Part shown: one piece after another, positions 7,854 through 16,605 of the stretch | Layout of the letters: each line of letters opens with the position of its first letter | Position numbering within the stretch: the first letter of the stretch is position 1 | Assembly: GCA_014377915.1 (NCBI GenBank) | Contig: JACMOT010000132.1 | Span: 1 to 29,324 of the forward strand | Direction: 5' to 3' | DNA length: 29,324 nt | Origin: Tardiphaga sp. | GTDB taxonomy: Bacteria; Pseudomonadota; Alphaproteobacteria; Rhizobiales; Xanthobacteraceae | The notes under the pieces: model-generated | Database searches by the model: none | Seen by the model: only the letters and a program-made list of their open reading frames with translations | Told to the model about the DNA's origin: nothing | Made by a program: the position numbers and the translations under genes

Positions 7854-7879
7854 TGAACCGCTCCGGGTTTCCCGGAGGC
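7854..7879 (+). repeat. IS3 terminal inverted repeat, orfB end
   Basis: This terminal repeat starts TGAACCGCTCCGGG and pairs with 8916-8941. It contains its own hairpin, CTCCGGG-TTT-CCCGGAG (7861-7877), which could stop transcripts entering or leaving the element. Confidence 0.85.
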
Positions 7880-7892
7880 CAATTGGTTCAAG

Positions 7893-8565
7893 CTATGCCG
7901 CCATGTCCTGTTGTTCCAGCATGGCGTAATAGCGTCGCTCGCCTTCGGCCGGCGGAATATGTTCGATGGGCGCCAAGAGCCGCCGGTTGTTGAACCAGTC
8001 CACCCATTAGAGAGTGGCGAACTCAACGGCCTCGAAGCTTCGCCATGGCCCGCGTCGGTGAATCACCTCGGCCCTGTAAGGACCGTTGATGGTTTCGGCG
8101 AGGGCATTTTCATAGCAATCTCCGACGCTGCCAACAGAGGGCTCGACGCCTGCTTCAGCCAGGCGCTCAGTGTACTCAATGGATACGTGTTGGCTTCCTC
8201 TGTCGCTGTGGCGAATGAGCCCGCCACGATGGACTGGCCACCGATCTTGAAGCGTCTGTTCCAGCGCAGCGAGCACGAAGCCGTCGCGCGCCGTGCGCGA
8301 CGCTCGCCAGCCTACGGTCCGGCGAGCATAAGCGTCGATGACGAAGGCGACATAAACGAAACCGCTCCAGGTCGCCACATAGGTAAAGTCGCAGAGCCAG
8401 AGGGCATTCGGCCTTGGCGCCTTGAACTGGCGTTCGACGCGATCCAGCGGGCATATCGCGCCGCTTGGCCACATGGGCGTGGTAGGTCGACGGGGCGATC
8501 CGCAAGACCTCGCAGATCGCCGCGACCTCATGCGCCCCACGATGATCGTCAATGAAGGCGATCAT
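7893..8565 (-). pseudogene. IS3-family transposase orfB, pseudogene
   Basis: This is the remnant of the DDE integrase subunit. It begins with an ATG at 8565 overlapping the orfA stop (ATGA), and reads [12 protein letters not shown] through HAHVAKRRD, the start of the HTH_21 domain. Near 8453-8457 the frame shifts and jumps straight to CPLDRVERQFKAP, so a segment of very roughly 80 residues seen in related transposases is missing. The rve core is then readable: Asp in LWLCDFTYV, Asp in HSDRGSQ and Glu in NALAETING. A TAA interrupts the next part at 8008-8010, after VEFATL; WVDWFNNRR and the natural TAG at 7893 follow in the same frame. Deletion, frameshift and nonsense codon together make function very unlikely. 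Confidence 0.88.
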
Positions 8566-8891
8566 GGCTTGGATCGGCGGTCGAGCTCCGCCATCGCAAA
8601 ATAAGCGCTGGCCTTGCGCAGGATCTCGTTGGCCTGCCGGAGCTCTCGGTTCTCCCGTTCGAGGGCCTTCATCTTGTCGGCCATCTCGGCTGGAACGCCG
8701 GCACGGTGCCCGCTGTCGATCTCTGCCTTCATGACCCAGTCATGCAGCGTCCGCGGGGTGCAGCCGATCTTGGTCGCAATCGAGGTCACGGCCGCCCAGC
8801 GCGACGACTGCTCGCTCGCGTGATCCAGAACCATCCGTGCCGCACGGGCCCGGACCTCGGGTGGAAACTTGTTCGTTGTCTTGCTTGTCAT
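8562..8891 (-). CDS. IS3-family transposase orfA (helix-turn-helix subunit)
   Basis: The 109-residue product is a complete IS3 orfA. It has an N-terminal HTH_Tnp_1 domain, with its helix-turn-helix around residues 35-57 ([18 protein letters not shown]). A leucine-zipper-like helix follows at about 72-98 ([18 protein letters not shown]), ending in [17 protein letters not shown] as in many rhizobial elements. It binds the element's ends and normally joins orfB through ribosomal frameshifting. Here the junction is an ATGA overlap and I saw no A6G slippery run. With orfB broken this protein has no catalytic partner in this copy. It starts 25 bp inside the terminal repeat. Confidence 0.9.
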   Translation of the reverse strand: MTSKTTNKFPPEVRARAARMVLDHASEQSSRWAAVTSIATKIGCTPRTLHDWVMKAEIDSGHRAGVPAEMADKMKALERENRELRQANEILRKASAYFAMAELDRRSKP

Positions 8892-8915
8892 GGCTCCATC
8901 CTCTCAGAAGCTGGA

Positions 8916-8941
8916 GCCACCGATCAACCCGGGGCGGTTCA
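8916..8941 (-). repeat. IS3 terminal inverted repeat, orfA end
   Basis: Read on the minus strand it begins TGAACCGCCCCGGGTT and pairs with 7854-7879. Immediately outside is GAACCGGTTC (8942-8951), a perfect 10-bp palindrome that may have been part of the target. Confidence 0.85.
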
Positions 8942-8974
8942 GAACCGGTTCGATCACTGCATCATCATGGCCGC

Positions 8975-9439
8975 CTACTTTGCAGCGGGAAACGCGGCGA
9001 TCATGTCGAGTTCGATCCTGGCGCCAGGCGTCGACAACTGGTTGATGCAGATCGTGGTACTGGCGGGCGTCCAGGAGCCGAAATATTCCTTCAGCACGGC
9101 CACCATGCCGTCCTGGTCGCGGATGTCGGTCAGATACTTCGTCACCTTGACGATGTCGGTCCAGGTCAGACCCTCGTGATCGAGGATCGTCTTGATGGTT
9201 TCCATCGCCCGCCTCGTCTGATCCTCGATCCGATTGGGGTGGTCGTGTTCGCTGATGTCGTGCGGATGCTTGTGATACAGCGGCGACGGCGTCGCGCCGG
9301 AAATGAACAACAGGCCACAGGGACTCTCGACCCGGATCGCCGGCGCATAGGGGATGTCTGGGCGCCGTTCCGGAATGGTCTGGATTTCCTTGATGTGCGG
9401 ATTGGTCGGCGAGGACTGAAACGCTGCCTTGCTGGTCAT
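8975..9439 (-). CDS. RidA/YjgF/YER057c-family protein
   Basis: The 154-residue product belongs to the RidA fold family, trimeric enzymes that hydrolyse enamine/imine intermediates; some members are catabolic, such as 2-aminomuconate deaminase. The family pattern is visible in PCGLLFISGATPSP (near residues 40-53), in the helix QTRRAMETIKTILDHEGLTWTDIVKVTKYLTDI, and in the C-terminal IELDMIAAFPA. The RidA arginine expected in the xxRxx(V/I)xV segment near the C-terminus appears shifted here (GARIELDMIA), consistent with Arg in the usual site. The N-terminus is about 25 residues longer than housekeeping RidA. It is the last gene of the molybdenum-hydroxylase operon, 57 bp after the large subunit, with the IS3 end 34 bp beyond its stop. 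Its position suggests deamination of an imine or enamine made by the pathway. Confidence 0.85.
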   Translation of the reverse strand: MTSKAAFQSSPTNPHIKEIQTIPERRPDIPYAPAIRVESPCGLLFISGATPSPLYHKHPHDISEHDHPNRIEDQTRRAMETIKTILDHEGLTWTDIVKVTKYLTDIRDQDGMVAVLKEYFGSWTPASTTICINQLSTPGARIELDMIAAFPAAK

Positions 9440-9496
9440 CGAGAACTCCGGGACGGGTTGGAAGCTGAAGGAAGTTTGCGCTCGCGCGCAATGATG

Positions 9497-11847
9497 TCAA
9501 ATGGCGTCGCCCGCCATGCGGCCGGCGGGCCGTTCCGCCCTGATCAACTGCCGCAGCCGCGCCGGCGAGACCGGGTGCTCGTTGACGCGGACACCCAGCG
9601 GAGCCAGTGCGTTCTCGATCGCCGCGATGATGCAGGCCGCCGCGGGGATGGTGCCGCCCTCCCCGGCGCCCTTGACCCCGATCGGGTTCAGAGGCGATGG
9701 CGACTGAACGTGGATGATCTCGATGCGCGGCACTTCCGGCGCCGTCGGCAGCAGATAGTCGGCATAGGTCGTGGTCACGGGCTGACCGGCCTCGTCGTAG
9801 ATCATGCGCTCGAACAGCGCGTTGCCGATGCCGTGCACGACCCCGCCGCGCACCTGGCCATCGACCAGCATCGGATTGATCAGCAGGCCGCAGTCATGGC
9901 CGACGATGTAACGGGAGATCTTCACCTGGCCGGTGTCGATATCGACTTCAACTTCGGAGAGATGCGTGCCATTGGCAAAGGTGTTCTTGCGCGCTTCGTA
10001 ATAGGCCGTGGCGGCAAGGCCCGGCTCGACGCCGGGCACGATCGGAATGCCGCTCATGCCGTTCAGCCGCGAGGCAATCTGGCCGAGCGGCACATGCAGG
10101 GCGGCCGCGCCGACCACACGCACCGCGCCGTCTTCCAGCACCAGATCGGCTTCGGAGGCTTCGAGCATGTCGCTCGCCACCTTGAGCGCCTTGGCGCGGA
10201 CCGCGACGGCCGCCAGATGCACGGAGGAGCCCGCGGTCACCGCAGTGCGGCTGGCGATGGCGCCGATGCCGAGCGGAAACTTCGCCGTGTCAGCGGCTTC
10301 GACGACGATATCCTCGACGCGCACGCCAAGAATGTCAGCGCAGATTTGCGCAAATATCGTGGCGTGGCCCTGCCCCTGGCTTGCCGCGCCGGTGGAGATA
10401 ACGACCTTGCCGCTCGGCTCGACGCGAATGGTCGCCCCTTCGAACGGCGCAAGCCCGGTATCCTCCGTATAGCTGGCGATGCCGCGGCCGATATAGCGCC
10501 CTTTGGCGAGCGCCACTGCCTGCCGTTTGGCAAAATCGCAACCGGCACGTTCCAGCACGGCCTCCAGGCAGGCATGATAGTCGCCGCTGTCGTAAGTGAT
10601 CGGCGAACCGTCGCGCGCGTTCATGCCGGTGAGATAAGGGAACTGGTCCTTGCAGACAAAACTACGCCGCCGCACCTCAGCCGGATCCAGCGACAATTCG
10701 CGCGCCACCCGATCGGCCAGCCGCTCCAGCACGAAGCACGTCGTCGGACGGCCGGCGCCGCGAACCGGCGTGTTGGGCACCAGATTGGTGAACACGATGT
10801 CGATCTTGATATCGACGGCCCGCAGCGCATAGGGCCCGGGAAACGCGGCCATCGACGTCACCGCCGCGCCGAGCCCGTAGGGAACGTAGCCGCCATTGTC
10901 GTGCAGGCAGCGGCCGCGAACGGCCAGCAGGCGCCCGTCGGCATCGGCCGCGACTTCCAGCGTCCAGGCTTGGTCGCGCTGCTGCGCGGTCGCGACAAAA
11001 TGCTCGCTGCGGTCCTCGACCCATTTGACGGGACGCTGCAGCTTCAAGGCCGCCAGCGGCAGCACAATCTCTTCAGGATAGAACACGCCCTTGGGGCCGA
11101 AGCCGCCGCCGACGTCCGGCGCGATCACGCGCACCGTGCGCTCCTCGCGGCCAAGATGATCGGCGATCAGGCGGCGCACCATGTGCGGCATCTGGGTCGA
11201 GGTCCACACCGTCAGCCCGTCGCCCATCGGATCCGGCATCGCGACGACGCCGCGGCATTCCATGGAGTGGCAGCCGCCGCGGTGCACTTCGAAAGTTTCC
11301 GCAAACACGTGTGGAGCTTTCGCGAATATCTTCTCCACCTCGCCGAAACGGCCGTGCAGTGACGCCACCAGATTGTCCGGCGAGTCAGCGTGCACGCGCG
11401 GCGCAGAAGGATCGAGCGCCCGGCGCCAGTCGACAACAGCCTCGAGCACCTCGTAGTCGACCTCGACCAGCGCCGCGGCATCCTCGGCGATCGAGCGGCT
11501 CTCGGCGATCACGACCGCGATCGGCACGCCGACGTGGCAGACTTCGCGATCGGCGAGCGGCTGGTAGTCCAGGGGCTGCTTGACGTTGCCGACCGGAACC
11601 GTATGCGGCAGTCGCTTACTGGCAAGCCCGCGCAGATCCGCCGCGGTGTAGACGGCGACGACGCCGGACAATTGTCGCGCCGCCGCGACATCGACGCCGA
11701 CGATGCGCGCATGCGCATGGGCGGAACGCACGAAGGCGGCATGCAGCACACCGGCGATGGCGAGATCATCGAGGTAGCGGCCCTGCCCCCTGATCAGCCT
11801 GGGATCCTCGACCCGACGCACCCTGGATCCGAAATATCGCACGCCCA

Positions 11848-11848
<1 letters not shown>
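9497..11848 (-). CDS. Xanthine dehydrogenase-family molybdopterin-binding large subunit (operon B)
   Basis: This is the catalytic subunit of a molybdenum hydroxylase, 783 aa from the ATG at 11848. The N-terminus has the Ald_Xan_dh_C domain (residues about 20-130, RGQGRYLDDL onward). The molybdopterin domains carry DVGGGFGPKG (246-254), PVRGAGRPT (361-369) and GVKGAGEGG with the catalytic Glu at about 730. The active-site loop reads VRGAGR, not the CSFR loop of true carbon monoxide dehydrogenase, so CO is not expected as substrate. Enzymes of this type put a water-derived hydroxyl on an aldehyde or an electron-poor ring carbon. Its ATG overlaps the small-subunit TGA by one base (TGATG). The frame is open upstream to 11923, but that would overlap the small subunit heavily. 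No FAD subunit gene lies in this operon. Confidence 0.95.
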
Positions 11849-12360
<512 letters not shown>

Positions 12361-12361
12361 G

Positions 12362-12652
12362 CTATTCGCCCTCCAGGAAATACACCCGCGAGGTCGACGC
12401 CTCGTCGCGGATCGCGAGGATGCGCTGGAACTCTGGCGAGTGAAACCAGGCCAGCGCGCGCTCGCGGCTCGGAAATTCCAGCACCACCACGCGCGGGCTC
12501 GGTGCCTCCCCGACAATCGGTTCAGGTGCACCGCGCGAGACGTACTGGCCGTCGAACAGCGCCAGCGTCGCCGGCACCTGGTCCTGATAGTCCTTGTAGC
12601 GCACCGGGTCGGTGACGATCAGCTCGTTGACGATGATGCTGCGCATCTTCAT
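12362..12652 (-). CDS. DUF1330-family small protein
   Basis: The 96-residue product looks like a dimeric alpha/beta ferredoxin-like-fold protein of the DUF1330 group. It shows VNELIVTDPVRYKDYQDQVPATLALFDGQYVSRG at the start, then VVLEFPSRERALAWFHSPEFQRILAIRDEAS, the pattern of strand-helix-strand with the conserved W-F/Y-SPEY segment. The ATG at 12652 overlaps the preceding stop (ATGA). These proteins have no firmly established chemistry; several relatives of the fold bind aromatic or polyketide-like small molecules. Its place between an AA_synth protein and the molybdenum-hydroxylase subunits implies a role in handling the same metabolite, possibly an isomerase- or cyclase-like step. The family call is good, the function open. 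Confidence 0.85.
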   Translation of the reverse strand: MKMRSIIVNELIVTDPVRYKDYQDQVPATLALFDGQYVSRGAPEPIVGEAPSPRVVVLEFPSRERALAWFHSPEFQRILAIRDEASTSRVYFLEGE

Positions 12653-13185
12653 GACGCCTTCTTCACTCGCGCGCGCGGCCGTCCGCCGTCGGCCAGAGCC
12701 ACGATCACCAGGATCTCGTCCGGCCGCGGCGCATTCGCCACCATGACGCTCAGCGTATCGAACTGGTCGAAAACCCACACGTCATCCTTGTCGCCGAGCG
12801 GCACGTCGATGGTCGCGCCGACCGCGCCGATCTTGACGTTGGATGGAATGATCGCCTGGCCGCCGCCGATCGCCGCCCGAATCGGTTTGCCCATTCGCGG
12901 GTGCAGGATCGCGGGCGCGTGTTCCAGATCGCCGGAGGTGCCGACGATGGCGGCCTTGCCGTAGGAGATCGCCGGCCGTTTCAACGCCGTCAGCGCCTCG
13001 CGGACCAAGAACTCGCCGAGCTCCGCGCCGAAGCCGATCAGTTCTTCGAGGTCATCCTGGACACGGCCGGCGAGCGGATTGGCGATCACCGCGCAGGCGG
13101 CGACGCGCGTCACCGGCGCATAGGCGGGTTGCCCGCCTTCGAAATAGATCACGTCCTTGATCGTGGTGAGCCGTCGGATTTCCAT
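12649..13185 (-). CDS. AA_synth (DUF1185) family protein
   Basis: This 178-residue protein resembles the family annotated as 'amino acid synthesis' (DUF1185). The opening MEIRRLTTIKDVIYFEGG and the run VTRVAACAVIANPLAGR, then GKAAIVGTSGDLEHAPAILHPRMG and IDVPLGDKDDVW, are characteristic by my recollection. The family name rests on thin genetic evidence and the reaction is not known. In this operon the gene begins immediately after the amidohydrolase stop (TGA followed directly by ATG at 13185) and ends in an ATGA overlap with the DUF1330 gene. That makes a catabolic role on an amide, imide or ring-cleavage product more likely than biosynthesis. No signal peptide or membrane segment is visible, so it should be cytoplasmic. 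Confidence 0.8.
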   Translation of the reverse strand: MEIRRLTTIKDVIYFEGGQPAYAPVTRVAACAVIANPLAGRVQDDLEELIGFGAELGEFLVREALTALKRPAISYGKAAIVGTSGDLEHAPAILHPRMGKPIRAAIGGGQAIIPSNVKIGAVGATIDVPLGDKDDVWVFDQFDTLSVMVANAPRPDEILVIVALADGGRPRARVKKAS

Positions 13186-14163
13186 TCAGGCCTCCAGCAT
13201 GCGGGTGAAATTGCGGCGCAGGATCAGGTCGACCTGATCGGCTGGCAGTGCATTTTTGACGAAGTTGACCGGATCCGGCTCGCCCAGAGGAAACGGCGCA
13301 TCGCTGCCGAGCATCAGATGCTCGACCGGCACCACGTCGGCGACGTAGCGCAGGATCGCCGGCTCGAAACAGATGGTGTCGAAATACAGCCGGCGCAGAT
13401 AGTCGCCGACCGGCATGGTCAGTGTGCTCGACAGCGCTGGATTGGTATCGACCTCGCGCTGCATGCGCGCCCGCAGCACCGGGCTGAACGCGCCGGCATG
13501 GGCACAGACCAGCTTCAGCGTTGGCCAGCGGTCGAGAAAGCCGGAGCAGATCATCTTCAGGATGTTGATGGTGTTGTCGAACAGATAGCCGGCGACGATG
13601 GTCAGTTCGTATTCACGGGTTCGGTCCTTGCCGAGTGGGTCGGCGGGATGCACGAACAGCGGCACGTTGAGATCGACCGCCGCCTGGAAGATCGGCTCGA
13701 ACTGGGCGTCGTGCAGATAGACGCCGCGCACGTTGGAGGCGATGTGGCCGCCGACAAAGCCGTGATCACGGACGCAACGGCGCAATTCCGTTGCCGCCGC
13801 CTGCGGGTCCTGCATCGGCAACAGCGCCCAGCCGCCGAACCGCGTCGGGTCCGAGGCGATGGAAGAGGCCAGCGCGTCGTTGAAGACCCGCGCCGCTTCG
13901 GTCGCGATCCTGGCGTCGAGATGATAGTCGATGAACGGCGTCGCCAGCGACAGAATAGTCCGCTCGACGCCATCGCGCTGCATCCGCTCGCGCTGCTTGT
14001 CCATCTCGAAGAACGTCGTGTTAAGCCCGAAATGCATGCCGCGGATGTCGAGGTCGATCAGATCGCCCTCGCGGCGCTTGATCCGGATCGCGAACTCGTC
14101 CCGCGTCTGCGCAAAGCGAAAGAATTCGTCCGGTACAAAGTGGCAGTGAATGTCGGTAATCAT
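13186..14163 (-). CDS. Amidohydrolase family protein, ACMSD-like (operon B)
   Basis: The 325-residue product is a metal-dependent TIM-barrel enzyme of the amidohydrolase-2 group, which includes ACMS decarboxylase, gamma-resorcylate decarboxylase, OMA hydratase and lactone hydrolases. Metal ligands are in place: His6 and His8 in DIHCHFVP, His172 in LFVHPAD, His222 in CAHAGAF and Asp288 in LGSDAPFP. It should decarboxylate, hydrate or hydrolyse a ring-derived acid in the cytoplasm. The ATG at 14163 is chosen; a TTG at 14169 is in frame but overlaps the livF stop. Only two bases separate it from livF, and the next gene follows without a gap, so importer and enzymes are one transcript. A second, distantly similar amidohydrolase lies in region C. 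Confidence 0.92.
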   Translation of the reverse strand: MITDIHCHFVPDEFFRFAQTRDEFAIRIKRREGDLIDLDIRGMHFGLNTTFFEMDKQRERMQRDGVERTILSLATPFIDYHLDARIATEAARVFNDALASSIASDPTRFGGWALLPMQDPQAAATELRRCVRDHGFVGGHIASNVRGVYLHDAQFEPIFQAAVDLNVPLFVHPADPLGKDRTREYELTIVAGYLFDNTINILKMICSGFLDRWPTLKLVCAHAGAFSPVLRARMQREVDTNPALSSTLTMPVGDYLRRLYFDTICFEPAILRYVADVVPVEHLMLGSDAPFPLGEPDPVNFVKNALPADQVDLILRRNFTRMLEA

Positions 14164-14165
14164 CG

Positions 14166-14870
14166 TCAAAGTCCCAGGTAAGCCGTCTTCAGCCGCTCGT
14201 CATTGAGCAGCGCGCTGCCCTTGCCTTCCATGACGATGCGGCCGTTCTCCAAGACGTAGGCGCGGTCGGCGGTGTGCAACACGTGGTGCACGTTCTGCTC
14301 GACGATCATCACCGTCAGGCCCTTGGCGCGCAGGTCGATGATCAGGTCGAACAGCAATTTCACGTAGATCGGCGCGAGGCCTTCGGTCGGCTCGTCGAGC
14401 AGCAGGACGCGCGGGCGGGCCATCAGCGCGCGGCCGATTGCCAGCATCTGTTGCTCGCCGCCGCTCATCGAACCCGCAACCTGCCGGCGTCGCTCGGCCA
14501 GCACCGGCAGCAGTTCGAACACCTCGTCGAGCGTCTGCCGCGCCACGGCGCGCGCTCCGGCCGCGTAAGCGCCGATCTCTAGATTTTCCAGCACCGTCAT
14601 GAACGGAAACAGCCGCCGCCGCTCCGGCACCAGCACGAGTCCCTTGGCGGGCCGCTCGAAGGCCGGCAGGCCTTCCATGGCGACGCCTTCGAGCAGCACC
14701 TCGCCCTGGTAGGTGGTGCGCAGCCCCGCCAGCGTGAACATCAGCGTGCTCTTGCCGGCGGCGTTGGCGCCGACCAGGCCGACGATCTCGCCGGCGCCGA
14801 CGGTCAGGTTAACGTCGTGCAAGACCTGCACGGCGCCGTAGGAGGCATTTAAGTTGCGAACTTCAAGCAA
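14166..14870 (-). CDS. livF: ABC transporter ATPase, LivF-type
   Basis: This 234-residue ATPase energises the branched-chain-amino-acid-type importer of operon B. The Walker A is GANAAGKST (34-42), the signature MSGGEQQ (135-141) and the Walker B VLLLDEP (155-161). PERRRLFPFMTVLENL is the LivF hallmark. The start is TTG at 14870, eight bases inside livG, with GAGGAG seven bases ahead (within the livG end). It overlaps livG and precedes the amidohydrolase by two bases. It acts at the inner membrane with LivG, LivH and LivM. Confidence 0.95.
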   Translation of the reverse strand: MLEVRNLNASYGAVQVLHDVNLTVGAGEIVGLVGANAAGKSTLMFTLAGLRTTYQGEVLLEGVAMEGLPAFERPAKGLVLVPERRRLFPFMTVLENLEIGAYAAGARAVARQTLDEVFELLPVLAERRRQVAGSMSGGEQQMLAIGRALMARPRVLLLDEPTEGLAPIYVKLLFDLIIDLRAKGLTVMIVEQNVHHVLHTADRAYVLENGRIVMEGKGSALLNDERLKTAYLGL

Positions 14871-15591
14871 GGATCATCTCCTCACCGAGATAGGCTTTCA
14901 CGACAGCGGGATCGCGCGCCATCACCGCCGGCGTGCCCTCCGCAATCTGCTTGCCGCGGTTGATGACCACCATACGCGTCGCCGTCTTCATGATGGCGTA
15001 GAGCACATGCTCGACCCAGATCACCGTGATGCCGCGCACAGGCAGCTCGGCTACGAACTTCGTCATCGCGCCGACTTCCGTCGGAGTCAGGCCGGCCATA
15101 ATCTCGTCGAACAGCACCAGCTTCGGCCGCATCGCCAGCGCGCGGGCAACCTCGAGACGTTTCAGCAGGCCAACCGTCAGCGCGCTCGCCGGCGATCCAG
15201 CGTAATCGGCCAGGCCGACATCCGCCAGGGTGGCTTCCGCGAGCTTGCGGGAGCCCGCGATCGACTTCTCGCGAAGAAAAGCGCTAAGCATGACATTCTC
15301 GATGACCGACAGCTGCCGGTACGGCTTCGGGATCTGAAAGGTGCGGGCGACGCCAATTCGCGCCATGTCATGCGCCTTCCAGCCGGTGACCGGCTTGCCT
15401 TCGAACAGGGTCTGCCCCGAGGACGGCGGCAGCACGCCAGCGATCAGGTTGAACAGTGTGCTCTTGCCGGCGCCGTTTGGCCCGATCAGGCCGAGCAACT
15501 CGCCAGGCTGCACGGAAAAGGAGACGTCGTTGACCGCCATCGTCGTGCGGAACGAGCGGCTCACATTGCGGACTTCCAGCAGCGCGCTCAT
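14863..15591 (-). CDS. livG: ABC transporter ATPase, LivG-type
   Basis: This is the second ATPase of the importer, 242 aa. The Walker A GPNGAGKST (37-45) and Q-loop TFQIPKP (Gln86) are standard. The signature helix reads LTVGLLKRLEVARAL (138-152) rather than the usual LSYGxQR form, and after Walker B the sequence is DEIMAGL instead of DEPAAG. Both changes are seen in a subgroup of aromatic-acid-associated LivG proteins as I recall, and the rest of the fold is normal, so activity is expected. The ATG at 15591 overlaps the livM stop by four bases (ATGA), and its end overlaps livF. Confidence 0.94.
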   Translation of the reverse strand: MSALLEVRNVSRSFRTTMAVNDVSFSVQPGELLGLIGPNGAGKSTLFNLIAGVLPPSSGQTLFEGKPVTGWKAHDMARIGVARTFQIPKPYRQLSVIENVMLSAFLREKSIAGSRKLAEATLADVGLADYAGSPASALTVGLLKRLEVARALAMRPKLVLFDEIMAGLTPTEVGAMTKFVAELPVRGITVIWVEHVLYAIMKTATRMVVINRGKQIAEGTPAVMARDPAVVKAYLGEEMILA

Positions 15592-16601
15592 CGGAACAGC
15601 CTCCAGCGCTTCAGCTTGTTCAGGGCGCCGGCGAGGCCTGCCGGGAAATAAAGCATCACGATGATCAGGCCGAAGCTGTATATCACAAGATGCAGGCCGG
15701 CCGCGGCATTACCGAGATGCGACCGCAGCAATTCGGACAAGGGCGTTATCAGGAATGAGCCCAGCACTGGGCCAATCGCGGTACCGAGCCCGCCGACGGC
15801 CGGCAGCAACGCGAACTGGAACGAGAGCTCCGGCGAAATCACGTAAGTGGGATCGAGATAGAGGAAATACTGCGCGAACAGTGAGCCGCCGATCCCGGTC
15901 AAGGCCGCGCTCAACGCCATCGCCAGCGCCCGGCCGAGCAGCGGGTTGACCCCGGCCGCGCTGGCCGCGTCCTCATTGTCCCGGATGGCAAACAGGTAAT
16001 AGCCGTAGCGCGACGCCTCGAGCGATTTGGTGATGGCATAGACAAAGACCAGGTAGCCCAGCATCAGCGCCGCATAGGACTGTTTCGATGCGAACACCAT
16101 GCCGGTCAGGCTGGACATCGGCGGGATCGACAGGCCCTCGGGGCCGCCGGTAAGCACCGCCCAGTTCAGCGCGATGATGCGGACCACTTCGGCAAACGCC
16201 AGCGTCGACAGGATGAAGAACGGGCCGCGCAACCGCGCGCAGATCAGCGCCAGTACGGCACCAAACACGGCGGCGATCAGGGCGCCAACCCATATGCCGA
16301 CCCAGGGCGAGATGCCGTAACGCGTCAGCAGGATTGTCGACGTATAAGCGCCGACACCGAAAAACGCCGAATGGCCGAAAGAGATCAGCCCGGCATAGCC
16401 CCCGGCGATATTCCACGCCAGCGCCAGCCCGGCGAACAGGAAACTGAGCAGGATGACGTCGCGCAGGCTGGGCGCGATGCCTGACCCGACCAGCGCTACG
16501 CAGATAGCCAGCAGCGCCAGTTCGAACCACGAGATACGGCCGCGCTCGGGCAGCACGGCGATGCGTCGGGATGATACCTGATTGGTTGTGATGCTCGACA
16601 T
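15588..16601 (-). CDS. livM: ABC transporter permease, LivM-type
   Basis: This 337-residue inner-membrane permease has a polar N-terminus of about 25 residues followed by eight to ten hydrophobic segments. The family motifs NIAGGYAGLISFGHSAFFGVGAY (written here only as its core, GYAGLISFGHSAF) and AVGGLGTAIGPVLG are present. The latter region contains the cytoplasmic loop that meets the ATPases. It pairs with LivH to form the channel for the ligand delivered by the operon's receptor. The start at 16601 follows the livH stop by four bases. Confidence 0.94.
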   Translation of the reverse strand: MSSITTNQVSSRRIAVLPERGRISWFELALLAICVALVGSGIAPSLRDVILLSFLFAGLALAWNIAGGYAGLISFGHSAFFGVGAYTSTILLTRYGISPWVGIWVGALIAAVFGAVLALICARLRGPFFILSTLAFAEVVRIIALNWAVLTGGPEGLSIPPMSSLTGMVFASKQSYAALMLGYLVFVYAITKSLEASRYGYYLFAIRDNEDAASAAGVNPLLGRALAMALSAALTGIGGSLFAQYFLYLDPTYVISPELSFQFALLPAVGGLGTAIGPVLGSFLITPLSELLRSHLGNAAAGLHLVIYSFGLIIVMLYFPAGLAGALNKLKRWRLFR

Positions 16602-16605
16602 GGCC

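Larger units (their letters stand above)
7854..8941 (-). mobile_element. Degenerate IS3-family insertion sequence
   Basis: The element runs 5'-TG...CA-3' between inverted repeats. TGAACCGCTCCGGGTT at 7854 matches the reverse complement of the other end (TGAACCGCCCCGGGTT, ending at 8941) with one mismatch in 16, and about 21 of 26 over the longer repeat. Inside are orfA (intact) and orfB (broken), both on the minus strand with an ATGA overlap. At 1088 bp it is shorter than a complete element of this kind because of the deletion in orfB. The three bases outside each end (TCT and GAA) do not match, so no target duplication remains. It should be immobile unless a functional transposase acts in trans. 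Confidence 0.9.

Noticed and set aside
8562..8565. Programmed -1 frameshift joining IS3 orfA and orfB
   Set aside because: No A6G-like slippery heptamer was seen near the junction; the ATGA overlap suggests coupling instead, and orfB is broken anyway.
8837..11362. Long open frame on the plus strand, antisense to the operon B large subunit
   Set aside because: It is rich in Arg, His, Gln and Asp with no recognisable domain, and lies opposite a full molybdopterin subunit. In high-GC DNA the antisense frame of a strongly coding gene often stays open.
12901..14181. Plus-strand open frame opposite the AA_synth and amidohydrolase genes
   Set aside because: It spans two well-supported genes on the other strand and has no domain or ribosome site of note.
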